A stretch of 16,741 bases of DNA, from contig JAEZHF010000006.1 of assembly GCA_023416745.1 (NCBI GenBank), forward strand, positions 1-16,741, given 5' to 3'. This stretch comes from Bacillota bacterium (GTDB lineage Bacteria > Bacillota > Clostridia > Christensenellales > SZUA-584). The notes beneath the pieces are model-generated. The model worked only from the letters and a program-made list of their open reading frames with translations. It was not told the origin of the DNA and did not search any database. The first letter of the stretch is position 1. The number at the start of each line of letters is the position of its first letter. Position numbers and translations under genes: made by a program. Shown in pieces: positions 6,426 through 14,101 of this stretch.

Positions 6426-7931
6426 ATGCTCTTGATGGGTGTTGACATGGGAACATCCGGTTGCAAGGCAGTGGTATTTGATGGCCAATGGAATACTGTC
6501 TGCGAGGCATACCGTGAATACAGCCTGTGTTTTCCCGGGGACGGTTTGCTGGAAATCAATCCGGAGATCGTTTGGCAGAATATCAGAGAAGTGGTGACGG
6601 AGGCCAATCGTAAGTCCGGCGGCGCAACCGAAGCGCTGGCCGTTTCTGCAATCGGCGACGTGATCATACCCCTCGTTGAAGGCGACATCCCCATTCGTCA
6701 TGCCATTATCGATTTTGACCCCCGGGGAACTGTGCAGATAGAACAATTCACAAAAAATTTCGGTATCCAAAGATTTTTCGACATAACGGGCATGCCGCCG
6801 CTGTTTATCGGCAGCCTCGCCAAAATGCTCTGGCTGAAAGAGAACGAGCCGCAGACGTGGGCTAACGTGAAACGCTGGGCCACATTCGAGGATTATATCC
6901 TCGGTAAGATGGGGCTTGAGCCGTGTGTGAGCGACAGCGAGGCTGCGCGGACGATGCTGTTTGATATCCGCAAACGCGGGTGGGCTCAGGATGTGCTGGA
7001 AGCGGCTTCAGTAAGGGCAGATCAGCTGCCCCGGACGGTAAGGTCCGGTGTGGCGATCGGCCGACTGGATGGTGAAACTGCTACGTCGCTGGGATTTAAG
7101 AAACCGGTTATGGTGGCTAGCGGTGGGCATGACATGGTATGTGCCGCGGTGGGGGCCGGTCTGGATGAGCGTCAAAGTGACACGGCAGTGGACATCGCGG
7201 GCACGATTGAGGGTATTGTCGCGGCAATGGCGGAACCGAACACCAGTCGTGTTATGCTGGATAACCTGTTTTCGTGTTATCCTGCCTACGATGGATACGT
7301 CACGTTTAGCGTAAACCTGACGGCTGGGTGTATCGTACGCTGGTTCCGTGATGTACTGGCGCGTGGAGAGTATGATGAAAGTGTGGCGCAAGGTCGAAGC
7401 TTTTATCAGCAAATGCTGGACAGCATCGATATCGAACGCCCTGGGCAGCTGCTGCTGCTGCCGCATTTCTCCGGCAGCGGAAACCCGTGGTTTAATCCGG
7501 ATTCCAAAGGTGTGCTGTATGGGCTCACGTTGGACAGCAGCAAAGAGGATATCGCAAGGGCCATCATTGAAGGGCTTTGCTATGAACTCAAGCTTCATGC
7601 CGATGCTTATCAGAAAGCGGGTATTGGATTAAAAACTCTCCGTGCCGTCGGCGGAGGTGCCAGGATCGACCGTCAGCTTGCGTTAAAGGCCAACATCACC
7701 GGACTAAAGGTTATAAAAGGAAATGTATTGGAATCGTCGGCGCTGGGCGCTGCGGCTTATGCCGGCGTTGCAATGGGTGTGCTGACGCATCCGTCGGAGG
7801 CATTCAACGCGGCGATGCGCCATGAGAGTGTTTTTGAACCAAATCCCGAAGCGTACGCGAATTTTAAGAAAACCTATGTACAGTATCAAAAACTGGCCTG
7901 TATGATCAACGATTTTGAATCTGGAAACTGA
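6426..7931 (+). CDS. FGGY-family carbohydrate kinase
   Basis: This kinase phosphorylates a sugar or polyol with ATP; the family includes xylulokinase, glycerol kinase and L-fuculokinase. The start is the ATG at 6426 after GGGGGGAGGTG, giving 501 residues, close to the family's usual length. An upstream TTG at 6396 overlaps the aldolase stop and is less likely. Motifs are the N-terminal phosphate loop GVDMGTSGCKAVVFD, SGGHDMVCAAVGAG with the probable catalytic aspartate D236, and the C-terminal ATP-binding VGGGARIDRQLALKANITG. It lies between the aldolase and the importer genes, so it probably phosphorylates the imported sugar or its oxidised form before aldol cleavage. It cannot be assigned to a specific FGGY substrate group by eye. 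Confidence 0.9.
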   Translation: MLLMGVDMGTSGCKAVVFDGQWNTVCEAYREYSLCFPGDGLLEINPEIVWQNIREVVTEANRKSGGATEALAVSAIGDVIIPLVEGDIPIRHAIIDFDPRGTVQIEQFTKNFGIQRFFDITGMPPLFIGSLAKMLWLKENEPQTWANVKRWATFEDYILGKMGLEPCVSDSEAARTMLFDIRKRGWAQDVLEAASVRADQLPRTVRSGVAIGRLDGETATSLGFKKPVMVASGGHDMVCAAVGAGLDERQSDTAVDIAGTIEGIVAAMAEPNTSRVMLDNLFSCYPAYDGYVTFSVNLTAGCIVRWFRDVLARGEYDESVAQGRSFYQQMLDSIDIERPGQLLLLPHFSGSGNPWFNPDSKGVLYGLTLDSSKEDIARAIIEGLCYELKLHADAYQKAGIGLKTLRAVGGGARIDRQLALKANITGLKVIKGNVLESSALGAAAYAGVAMGVLTHPSEAFNAAMRHESVFEPNPEAYANFKKTYVQYQKLACMINDFESGN

Positions 7932-7949
7932 CTTAACGAGGTTAATAAA

Positions 7950-9446
7950 ATGCATGATACGATTTTAAGCCTACAGAACATAGGGAAGACGTTTCAGGGA
8001 GTGAATGTGCTGCGCGGCATCGACCTGGAGCTGAAGTCCGGAGAGGTGCATGCGCTGTTAGGTGAGAATGGTGCGGGCAAATCGACGCTGATCAAGATAC
8101 TAAGCGGATATCATCAGCCGGACAAAGGCGGAAAGATAGTAATTGACGGAAAAGAAGTGAACTTTCGTAAACCCAAGGACGCAATGGATGCGTCAATACA
8201 CACCATCTATCAGGAGCTGACATTGTGCCCGCTGATGACAGTGGCGGAAAACATTGTGATTGACAAGCAGTATCAATTTAAAGGCGTATTGCAAAAGACC
8301 AAAGGGTATCACGAAATGGCGGCAACTACGCTTCAAAGGCTGGGGCAAGCGGATATCAAGCCGGAAACGCTGGTGAAAAACCTGTCCATTGCGCAACAGC
8401 AGGTGGTGGAGATTGCCAAGGCCTTGACGGCCAATGCAAAGATCATATTGATGGATGAGCCAACCTCCTCCATATCGCAGGATGATGCCGAAAAGCTGAT
8501 GTGTATTATCCGGAGTCTGCGTGACAGCGGCGTGACTATCGTGTACATTTCGCACCGTTTGCATGAAATCGGACAGATCGCCGATCGCGTAACGGTCTTG
8601 AGAGACGGCAGCCTTGTGGGCACGATAAAACAGCAAGATGTGACTGATCAAGAGCTGATCAATATGATGGTGGGGCGCGAGCTGAATAATGTTTATCCCA
8701 AGCGTAATGTCAAGTTAGGAGAAACGGTTTTAAGTGTGGAGGGTCTGACCTGTGAGGGCGCTTTCCGTGATGTGTCGTTTGACGTACGGAAGGGTGAGAT
8801 TTTCGGCATCGGCGGACTGGTGGGATCGAAACGTACCGAGGTGCTTGAAGCGCTGTTTGGACGTCGGAAGATCACGTCGGGACGCATACTGCTTCACGAT
8901 AAGCCTTTCATACCTAAAAACCCCATCAAAGCCATAAGACATAAGATTGCGTTTATTACTGAAGACCGAAAGAAGTCCGGACTCGTTGCCTGTCTACCGG
9001 TATCAGAAAACCTGAACATGGTGAACGCACAGAGCCAAGGGAAGTGGGGATATATTAACTGGAAAAAACTGATTGAGCTAGCCATGAAGCAGCATAATGC
9101 CCTCAATATTCGGTTGTCAAAGATCAGCCAGGTAGTCAGCACACTCTCGGGTGGCAATCAGCAAAAGGTTGTGCTGGGCAAGTGGCTGGATTTCGAGCCT
9201 GACTTGATTCTGTTTGACGAGCCGACGCGCGGTATTGACATCGGCGCCAAAACTGAGATTTACAGCATTATGGGAGCCCTTGCCGAAAAGGGCGTGGCCA
9301 TCATCATGGTGTCGTCTGAGCTGCCCGAGCTGATCAGCATGGCCGACCGGGTCATGGTGATGAGTGAAGGCCGTATGAAGGGGGTCATCAGCCAGCACGA
9401 TGCCACGCAGGAGAGCATTATGACGCTAGCGGCTTTGAACAGCTAA
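7950..9446 (+). CDS. Sugar ABC transporter ATPase (RbsA/MglA type, two nucleotide-binding domains)
   Basis: A 498-residue double ATPase that powers uptake of a monosaccharide-like substrate from the cytoplasmic face. The first domain has a full Walker A (GENGAGKST, 38-46), a signature LSIAQQQ at about 145, Walker B LMDEP (167-171) and the switch histidine H202. The second domain, from about residue 260, has a degenerate Walker A (GLVGSKRTE) but an intact LSGGNQQ and LFDEPTRGIDIG. This asymmetry is normal for the CUT2 (RbsA/XylG/MglA) group, so it is not damage. The permease and binding protein follow directly, completing one transporter. Confidence 0.93.
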   Translation: MHDTILSLQNIGKTFQGVNVLRGIDLELKSGEVHALLGENGAGKSTLIKILSGYHQPDKGGKIVIDGKEVNFRKPKDAMDASIHTIYQELTLCPLMTVAENIVIDKQYQFKGVLQKTKGYHEMAATTLQRLGQADIKPETLVKNLSIAQQQVVEIAKALTANAKIILMDEPTSSISQDDAEKLMCIIRSLRDSGVTIVYISHRLHEIGQIADRVTVLRDGSLVGTIKQQDVTDQELINMMVGRELNNVYPKRNVKLGETVLSVEGLTCEGAFRDVSFDVRKGEIFGIGGLVGSKRTEVLEALFGRRKITSGRILLHDKPFIPKNPIKAIRHKIAFITEDRKKSGLVACLPVSENLNMVNAQSQGKWGYINWKKLIELAMKQHNALNIRLSKISQVVSTLSGGNQQKVVLGKWLDFEPDLILFDEPTRGIDIGAKTEIYSIMGALAEKGVAIIMVSSELPELISMADRVMVMSEGRMKGVISQHDATQESIMTLAALNS

Positions 9447-9488
9447 AAAACATTCAAGCAGAGAATAATTCATTAGCGGAGGGAAGAA

Positions 9489-10478
9489 ATGCAGGGAAAC
9501 AAATTAGATGTCAAGCCGGTCAAAGGGCCTTCAATCGGGCAAATACTTATTCGTTTTCGGACGATCATTATACTGATAATGGTCATGCTGGTATTCACGT
9601 TGCTAAAGGACATTTTCATCCATCCGATTGGCTTGCTCAACATGCTCAAACGCATGAGCCCGGTGTTCATCACTGGCTTTGGCATGACGTTTATCATCGT
9701 GCTGGCCGGACTGGATCTGTCGGTAGGCTCCATCGCGGCACTTGTGGGCGCAGGCTTTGCGCTACTCGTGCGGGGAAAAGACGGCATAGAGCCGGTTCCG
9801 GCGATTATCATCATGCTGGTGGCTTCTCTGGTGATGGGTCTATTGAACGGTGTAATATCGGTCAAAGGCAAGATTGAGCCGTTTCTTGTCACACTGGCCA
9901 CGATGAATATTTTTCGTGGGTTTGCGATGATACTGACGGGCGGCAAGCCGGTGCCAATCGTTGTGGAGGGCTTCGCGGATACTTTTGCCAACGGTAAGGT
10001 GTTAGATCTGATTCCCACGCCGGTTATCACCACTCTGGTATTGTTTGTGGTGACATGGTTCCTTTACAGGAAAACGAAATTTGGCTTCTTTGTGCGCTGC
10101 ATCGGCGGCAACATCGAAGCAGCCAGGGTAGCGGGCATCAATGTGGATTTCATCAAGATGAGCGCCTATGTGCTCAACGCGTTCTACGCGTTTGTGGCCG
10201 GCCTGATATTGGCGGCGCTGATGAATGCCGGTATGTCCGATCTCGGATCTGATCTTGCTCTGGACGCGATCACGGGAGTTATTCTCGGCGGAACGGCCAT
10301 TGCGGGCGGCTATGGCACCGTTTTTGGCACGCTGGGCGGCTGCCTGATCATGGCCTCGTTGAACAGCGGCATGTCGCTGCTGGGTGCGCAGACGTCGGAT
10401 CAGATTATCGTTAAGGGTATTATCATCATACTGGCGGTGTTGATGGACAACGCACTTAAATCAAGAACGCGTCAATAA
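9489..10478 (+). CDS. Sugar ABC transporter permease (RbsC type)
   Basis: A 329-residue integral membrane protein made of a series of hydrophobic segments, forming the channel of the CUT2 importer. The hallmark GMTFIIVLAGLDLSVGSIAA, in which A-G-x-D-L-S-V-G-S is nearly invariant in the RbsC family, lies in the first third. A second conserved run, GVILGGTAIAGGYGTVFGTL, lies near the C-terminus. GGAGG at 9479-9483 precedes the ATG. Only one permease gene is present, as expected if it works as a homodimer with the double ATPase upstream. The transported substrate cannot be inferred from the permease. Confidence 0.93.
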   Translation: MQGNKLDVKPVKGPSIGQILIRFRTIIILIMVMLVFTLLKDIFIHPIGLLNMLKRMSPVFITGFGMTFIIVLAGLDLSVGSIAALVGAGFALLVRGKDGIEPVPAIIIMLVASLVMGLLNGVISVKGKIEPFLVTLATMNIFRGFAMILTGGKPVPIVVEGFADTFANGKVLDLIPTPVITTLVLFVVTWFLYRKTKFGFFVRCIGGNIEAARVAGINVDFIKMSAYVLNAFYAFVAGLILAALMNAGMSDLGSDLALDAITGVILGGTAIAGGYGTVFGTLGGCLIMASLNSGMSLLGAQTSDQIIVKGIIIILAVLMDNALKSRTRQ

Positions 10479-10487
10479 GTTTCTGAT

Positions 10488-10505
10488 TTAGCCTTTACAG
10501 GCTAA
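10488..10505 (+). promoter_or_regulatory. Intercistronic hairpin before the binding-protein gene
   Basis: TTAGCCT (10488-10494) and AGGCTAA (10499-10505) form a perfect 7-bp stem with a TTAC loop, just after the permease stop and just before the AAAGGAGG of the binding-protein gene. It has no T run. Such hairpins often stabilise or mark a processed mRNA end so that the binding protein is made in excess over the membrane parts; that role is inferred. Confidence 0.5.
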
Positions 10506-10528
10506 TAAAAATAAAGGAGGAGAAAGAA

Positions 10529-11767
10529 TTGAAACGGATAATTGTCTTTGTTGCGATTATGTTGGTGATGCTGATGACCTTTGTGGCCTGTGCGCCTAAG
10601 GCTCCGGAAGTGCCCAGCGAAGAACCCGCCACTGAGGCTCCTGCAACCGAAGAACCTGTGGAAGCCACCGAACAACCGTCGGAAGAGCCCGCGGCAGCGG
10701 CGCACTCCAATGCGTCGGATTTTACATATGTGACCGAAGCGGGCACGGTGTTTGATCTTAATGAGTACTACACCTCGGTGGGTGTAGACTGCGCGGTGGA
10801 GATCCTCTCAACAGGAGGCACCGTGAAGGTTCCCGATGTACTGACTGGTCCGCTCCCGAAAGCGGCTGAAAAGTATAAGATTGGATTCTCGGTATACTAC
10901 ACGGTGGACGAAGTGGGTGCTATGATACTGGAAACGATGAAGGCCGCCGCGGCTGAGTCGGGCGTGGAGCTTCTTGTCAACGACGCGAACTACGACCAGA
11001 ATGCCCAGAATCAGGCTGTGGAGCAGTGGATACTGGAAGGCGTGGACGCCGTCATCATTGCTCCGTGCGATTTCACAGGAGTAAAGGGCGCTCTGGATGC
11101 GCTGAAGGAAGCGAATATCCCTGTCGTGACTCTGAATCCGCCGCTTGCTGGTTCGACAAATTCCGTGATTACGTCGGACTGTGTGGAGCAGGGTAAGATT
11201 GCGGGAGAGATGCTCGAGAAAGCCATCAAGGATTCCGGCAAAGAGATGAAAGGCACAATCGTTTACCAGACGCTGCCGTTTGTCCATCCCAATGCGGCGA
11301 CCCGCGCGCTTGGCTTCAAACAGGTGTTTGAAAAGTATCCCGATGTGGAACTCGTGGAACTGACCGGCATCTCTCCCGAGGATCATTATACAGCATTCGA
11401 AGGAGCAATCCAAGCAAATCCGGATATGCTGGGCGCATGGGGCCTTTACAGCTCGGCGACAATCGGCATGATGAACGCCAAACTGGCGGCGGATAGAAAC
11501 GATATACTATTAAGCTCGGTAGACAATGACAAGATTATATTGAAGGGCATTTATGAAGGCAACATCGTCGGCAGTGCATGCTATTCGTCCAGCAGCCCGG
11601 CCACGTGGTGCATGAGCCAGATCGTTAACCTGCTTAACGGCGTTGACATTCCGGGCGTCGTGTATTATCCGAACCTCGGAGTGACAAAAGAAAATGCCGA
11701 GGAAGCGTTTGAATTCTACTACCCCGGCAAAACGCTGGCGCAGTTCATCGCAGGTGAAGTTGACTAA
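10529..11767 (+). CDS. Sugar-binding lipoprotein of the ABC importer (ribose-binding type)
   Basis: A 412-residue substrate-binding protein that would be anchored on the outer face of the cell membrane. The TTG start at 10529 follows AAAGGAGG. Residues 1-21 form a lipoprotein signal ending in the lipobox F-V-A-C, with the cysteine as the lipid-modified residue. A flexible Glu/Pro/Ala/Thr-rich linker follows to about residue 60. The periplasmic-binding-protein type 1 fold then begins near KYKIGFSVYYTVDEV, with NDANYDQNAQNQAVEQWILE and GVDAVIIAPCD as the usual first-domain motifs. About 45 residues between linker and fold are not typical of ribose-binding protein and could be a small extra subdomain. 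The ligand is unknown but is likely sugar-like. Confidence 0.9.
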   Translation: MKRIIVFVAIMLVMLMTFVACAPKAPEVPSEEPATEAPATEEPVEATEQPSEEPAAAAHSNASDFTYVTEAGTVFDLNEYYTSVGVDCAVEILSTGGTVKVPDVLTGPLPKAAEKYKIGFSVYYTVDEVGAMILETMKAAAAESGVELLVNDANYDQNAQNQAVEQWILEGVDAVIIAPCDFTGVKGALDALKEANIPVVTLNPPLAGSTNSVITSDCVEQGKIAGEMLEKAIKDSGKEMKGTIVYQTLPFVHPNAATRALGFKQVFEKYPDVELVELTGISPEDHYTAFEGAIQANPDMLGAWGLYSSATIGMMNAKLAADRNDILLSSVDNDKIILKGIYEGNIVGSACYSSSSPATWCMSQIVNLLNGVDIPGVVYYPNLGVTKENAEEAFEFYYPGKTLAQFIAGEVD

Positions 11768-11818
11768 ATAATTATATCCAATGACATTAAGGTAAAGAGG
11801 TATTGAAAGAGGTATCAA

Positions 11819-12490
11819 ATGAAACATATTCCTGAATTGATCGTGATGCTGACCCATAACGACAAGACAGTGTCCGACGCCATTGAAGTGTTCGAAGCTG
11901 CAAAGAACGCGCCGGCAACGTTTTGGGGGTTTAAAGAGGTCGGTCTGCCTGTCGAAAAGATGAAGAAGCTTGTGGAGATGATGAAAGCGGCTGGAAAGAC
12001 GACCTTCCTTGAAGTTGTGGCTTACACGGAAGAGGGGTGCATGGAGGGGGCCAAAATCGGCGCGGACTGCGGTTTTGACATACTGATGGGCACGCTGTAT
12101 TTCGAGTCGGTACACAACATTGCCAGGGAGGCGGGCATGAAGTATATGCCGTTCGTGGGCGAGATCCACGGCCGCCCGAGCATACTTGAGGGCACGATAG
12201 AAGGGATGATTGAGGAGGCCAATGCGCTGGCGGACAAGGGCGTGGACGGTATCGATCTGCTGGCCTACAGGTATACGGGTGATCCGGAAGAGCTGGCCGC
12301 ACGGTTTGTTGCCGGTGTGAAAGTACCGGTCTGCCTGGCGGGGAGTATAAAGAGCTTTGCTCGGCTGGACAAAATGCAGGAGATCGGCCCGTGGACCTAT
12401 ACGATTGGCGGCGCCTTCTTTGAAAAAGACTTCGGGGATATGTCTTTTGCGGAACAGATCAAAGTAGTGCAAGATTATATGCATAAATAA
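11819..12490 (+). CDS. TIM-barrel protein of unknown reaction, sugar-phosphate type
   Basis: A 223-residue protein with alternating strands and helices that suggest a beta/alpha barrel like the phosphoribosyl-isomerase or keto-sugar-phosphate families. I do not recognise a named enzyme. Visible features are a possible acid on strand 1-2 (FWGFKEVGLP), the lysine- and glutamate-bearing TTFLEVVAYT, FVGEIHGRP, GIDLLAYRY, and near the C-terminus a likely phosphate-binding pair of glycine turns, LAGSIKS (173-179) and TIGGAFFEKD (195-204). AAAGAGGT precedes the ATG. Its place as the last gene of the operon, directly after the binding protein, suggests isomerisation, epimerisation or cleavage of the same sugar phosphate. 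Other possibilities include a KDPG-type aldolase or a decarboxylase; none is supported specifically. Confidence 0.7.
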   Translation: MKHIPELIVMLTHNDKTVSDAIEVFEAAKNAPATFWGFKEVGLPVEKMKKLVEMMKAAGKTTFLEVVAYTEEGCMEGAKIGADCGFDILMGTLYFESVHNIAREAGMKYMPFVGEIHGRPSILEGTIEGMIEEANALADKGVDGIDLLAYRYTGDPEELAARFVAGVKVPVCLAGSIKSFARLDKMQEIGPWTYTIGGAFFEKDFGDMSFAEQIKVVQDYMHK

Positions 12491-12494
12491 ACCA

Positions 12495-12521
12495 CCCCAA
12501 CGACGCTGCGCGTCGCCGGGG
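12495..12521 (+). terminator. Hairpin after the main operon (possible terminator or stability element)
   Basis: CCCC-AA-CGACG (12495-12505) pairs with CGTCG-CC-GGGG (12511-12521) across a CTGCG loop, with an AA/CC internal mismatch. It lies five bases after the last gene of the operon. There is no T run afterwards, so intrinsic termination is doubtful. A role in 3'-end protection or partial termination is possible. Confidence 0.35.
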
Positions 12522-12537
12522 ACACAGGAAATGAGGC

Positions 12538-12573
12538 GCGCGCAAGGCTTGCCGGACGGCAGGACTTGCGCGC
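12538..12573. repeat. Palindromic intergenic element A
   Basis: GCGCGCAAG (12538-12546) and CTTGCGCGC (12565-12573) form a perfect 9-bp stem. The inner part, TGCC-GGAC-GGCA, can form a second small stem. It shares words with the hairpin at 13516-13554 (GCAAGGC near the start, GCCGGAC in the middle, CTTGC near the end, then ATCGC). The two may belong to one REP-like repeat family. No T run follows. Confidence 0.5.
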
Positions 12574-12594
12574 ATCGCCGAAAAAGGAGCGCAT

Positions 12595-12663
12595 ATGAGA
12601 ATCAAGGCGGAACCTCATTCGGCTGAAGCGTTGGCATTTTGCGCGCTGTTCGGCTCGGCTTAA
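12595..12663 (+). CDS. Possible 22-codon small ORF upstream of the deacetylase
   Basis: An ATG at 12595 sits five bases after AAGGAG (12584-12589) and opens 22 codons encoding MRIKAEPHSAEALAFCALFG and two further residues before TAA. The ribosome-binding site is better than chance would usually give. There is no recognisable product and no run of regulatory codons that would mark a classic leader peptide. It could be a real small protein, the start of a decayed gene, or chance. The rest of the gap to 12777 shows only two GAACGAT direct repeats (12701 and 12721) and a weak -10-like GATAAT at 12736. Confidence 0.3.
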   Translation: MRIKAEPHSAEALAFCALFGSA

Positions 12664-12777
12664 ATTTGACCTGTGATTATTGGGCGGTATGGGGGTTGTA
12701 GAACGATCCCGTATTTCGCTGAACGATATTCGGTAGATAATGATATTTCTAATATATAGAGTAAGGAGATGACGAAT

Positions 12778-13503
12778 ATGAGAGTATTGGCATTTGGAGC
12801 GCATCCAGATGATATCGAGTTCCGCTGCGGCGGTACCCTTGCGAAGTATGCGAAGCGGGGCGATGAGATATTCATGGCTGTAGCGACAAACGGGAACATC
12901 GGGTCGTTTCGCATGAGCAAAGATGAAATCGCGGCGGTTCGGAAAAAGGAAGCTCAGGCTTCCGCAGACCTGTTGGGCGCAAAGCTGATTTGGCTGAACG
13001 AAAACGATGAGTTTCTCTTCGATACTGAGGCGACCAGACTGAAATTTATCGACGCGGTGCGTATCGCCCGACCGGATGTGATATTTGCGCCGCCGTACAA
13101 TCAGGACTATAACCCTGATCATGATGCAACCGGATATCTGGCATTCATTGCGCGCATAAACGCAACGATCAAACTGATCAAGACGGATTATGAGCCTTCT
13201 CCCAAAGTGCCGCCGATGTTCTATTGCACGCCTTTCGGCATAGGTTATACCGGTTACCAGCCGGATTATTTTGTGGATATCACGGACACATTTGATACGA
13301 AGCTGAAGCTTTTCGCCTGTCATGACAGCCAGCAGGGCGATTGGTGCCGCGATGCGTTTGGGGTGGAGTACGCCAAGATGCTGGAGTATGAAAACCGTGC
13401 GTTCGCAGCCCAATGCGGGACTCCGGGCGTTGAATTTGTTGAAGCGTTCATGCTGTGCAAGACATGGCCGATCGTTGCAGGTGCATACAAACTCCTTCCA
13501 TAA
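12778..13503 (+). CDS. PIG-L/LmbE-family zinc deacetylase
   Basis: A 241-residue metal-dependent hydrolase that typically removes an acetyl group from an N-acetylated amino sugar or glycoconjugate. The ATG at 12778 is chosen over 12769 because AAGGAG ends at 12768, and only the later start gives normal spacing and the usual N-terminus MRVLAFGAHPDD. Zinc-site residues are H9 and D12 of A-H-P-D-D, with D11 the likely catalytic base, and H115 in YNPDHDATGY. The fold is of normal length and looks intact. It begins a second gene set after a hairpin-rich gap. The neighbours suggest a sugar-derivative substrate, possibly the natural amide or ester form of the sugar handled by the main operon, but this is inference. 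Confidence 0.88.
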   Translation: MRVLAFGAHPDDIEFRCGGTLAKYAKRGDEIFMAVATNGNIGSFRMSKDEIAAVRKKEAQASADLLGAKLIWLNENDEFLFDTEATRLKFIDAVRIARPDVIFAPPYNQDYNPDHDATGYLAFIARINATIKLIKTDYEPSPKVPPMFYCTPFGIGYTGYQPDYFVDITDTFDTKLKLFACHDSQQGDWCRDAFGVEYAKMLEYENRAFAAQCGTPGVEFVEAFMLCKTWPIVAGAYKLLP

Positions 13504-13515
13504 ACCCTTGTGGCG

Positions 13516-13554
13516 GATGCAAGGCCCGGCATCTCGCGCGCCGGACCTTGCATC
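13516..13554. repeat. Palindromic intergenic element B
   Basis: A strong hairpin: GATGCAAGG-c-CCGGC (13516-13530) pairs with GCCGG-a-CCTTGCATC (13540-13554), 14 of 15 positions paired around a 9-base loop. It sits between the deacetylase stop and the GGAGG of the next gene and is followed by ATCGCAATTC, with no T run. It shares several words with element A at 12538-12573. It may control mRNA stability between genes or be a copy of a small dispersed repeat. Confidence 0.6.
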
Positions 13555-13579
13555 ATCGCAATTCTTTGGAGGAAAGCTA

Positions 13580-14101
13580 ATGAATATCATAACTATACCT
13601 CAATCATTGCCGTACAGCCTGCCCCACTTGTTTGCGCTACTGGCGACTGAGGATGCGGACAAACACAACGTGATGGCGGTATCCTGGTTCTGCTTTGCTT
13701 CGATGAAGCCGCCGAAACTTCTGGTTTGTTTGAGCAATAAAGGTTATTCGGGCGAACTGATACGCAAATCAGGGCGGTTCACGCTGTGCGTGCCGACCGA
13801 ATCGATCAAAGACAAGGCGCTGGAAGCCGGACGCTGCTCGGGCCGTACTGCGGATAAAACCGCTCTTCTGGACTTTGAATGGGTGTGGCCTGAAGGTTTT
13901 GCGGTTCCTGCCGTTGCGGGCTCAAGGGTGGCATGGTCTCTGACGCTTTGTGACACCATGGCGGCGGGGGATCACACAGTTTTTCTTGCGGATATCAATG
14001 CGGCGGCGCTGGTTTCTGAGCAGGATGGACTATATGCATTCAACGGATACAGGGAACTGCACGCATTGCAGAACCGTCAGGGGGGTACCGATGAGATATA
14101 A
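13580..14101 (+). CDS. Flavin-reductase-like FMN-binding protein
   Basis: A 173-residue protein of the flavin reductase-like, FMN-binding split-barrel family, which contains NAD(P)H:flavin reductases and other flavoproteins. The start is the ATG at 13580, eight bases after GGAGG; the frame is open further upstream only because it runs antiphase through the deacetylase gene. The N-terminal PYSLPHLFALLATEDADKHN and VMAVSWFCFASMKPPKLLVCL match the family's cofactor region, and the C-terminal AAGDHTVFLADINAA matches its conserved G-D-H-T strand. The stop overlaps the start of the next gene by 11 bases, so it is translationally coupled to the aldo/keto reductase. The partner or substrate is unknown. 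Confidence 0.82.
   Translation: MNIITIPQSLPYSLPHLFALLATEDADKHNVMAVSWFCFASMKPPKLLVCLSNKGYSGELIRKSGRFTLCVPTESIKDKALEAGRCSGRTADKTALLDFEWVWPEGFAVPAVAGSRVAWSLTLCDTMAAGDHTVFLADINAAALVSEQDGLYAFNGYRELHALQNRQGGTDEI

Noticed and set aside
8700..8860. Degenerate Walker A in the second domain of the ABC ATPase, read at first as damage
   Set aside because: The asymmetric second site is normal for the RbsA/MglA group, and the rest of the domain is intact.
13322..13579. N-terminal extension of the flavin-reductase-like gene
   Set aside because: It overlaps the deacetylase gene in another frame. The GGAGG and family alignment support the start at 13580.
12475..13590. A 371-codon minus-strand frame opposite the deacetylase
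   Set aside because: The plus strand encodes a clear PIG-L protein with its zinc motif here. The minus frame has no recognisable domain, and it also runs through the two intergenic hairpin elements.
13950..14090. N-terminal extension of the aldo/keto reductase
   Set aside because: The extra residues overlap the upstream gene and do not resemble the family, whose N-terminus matches from 14091.
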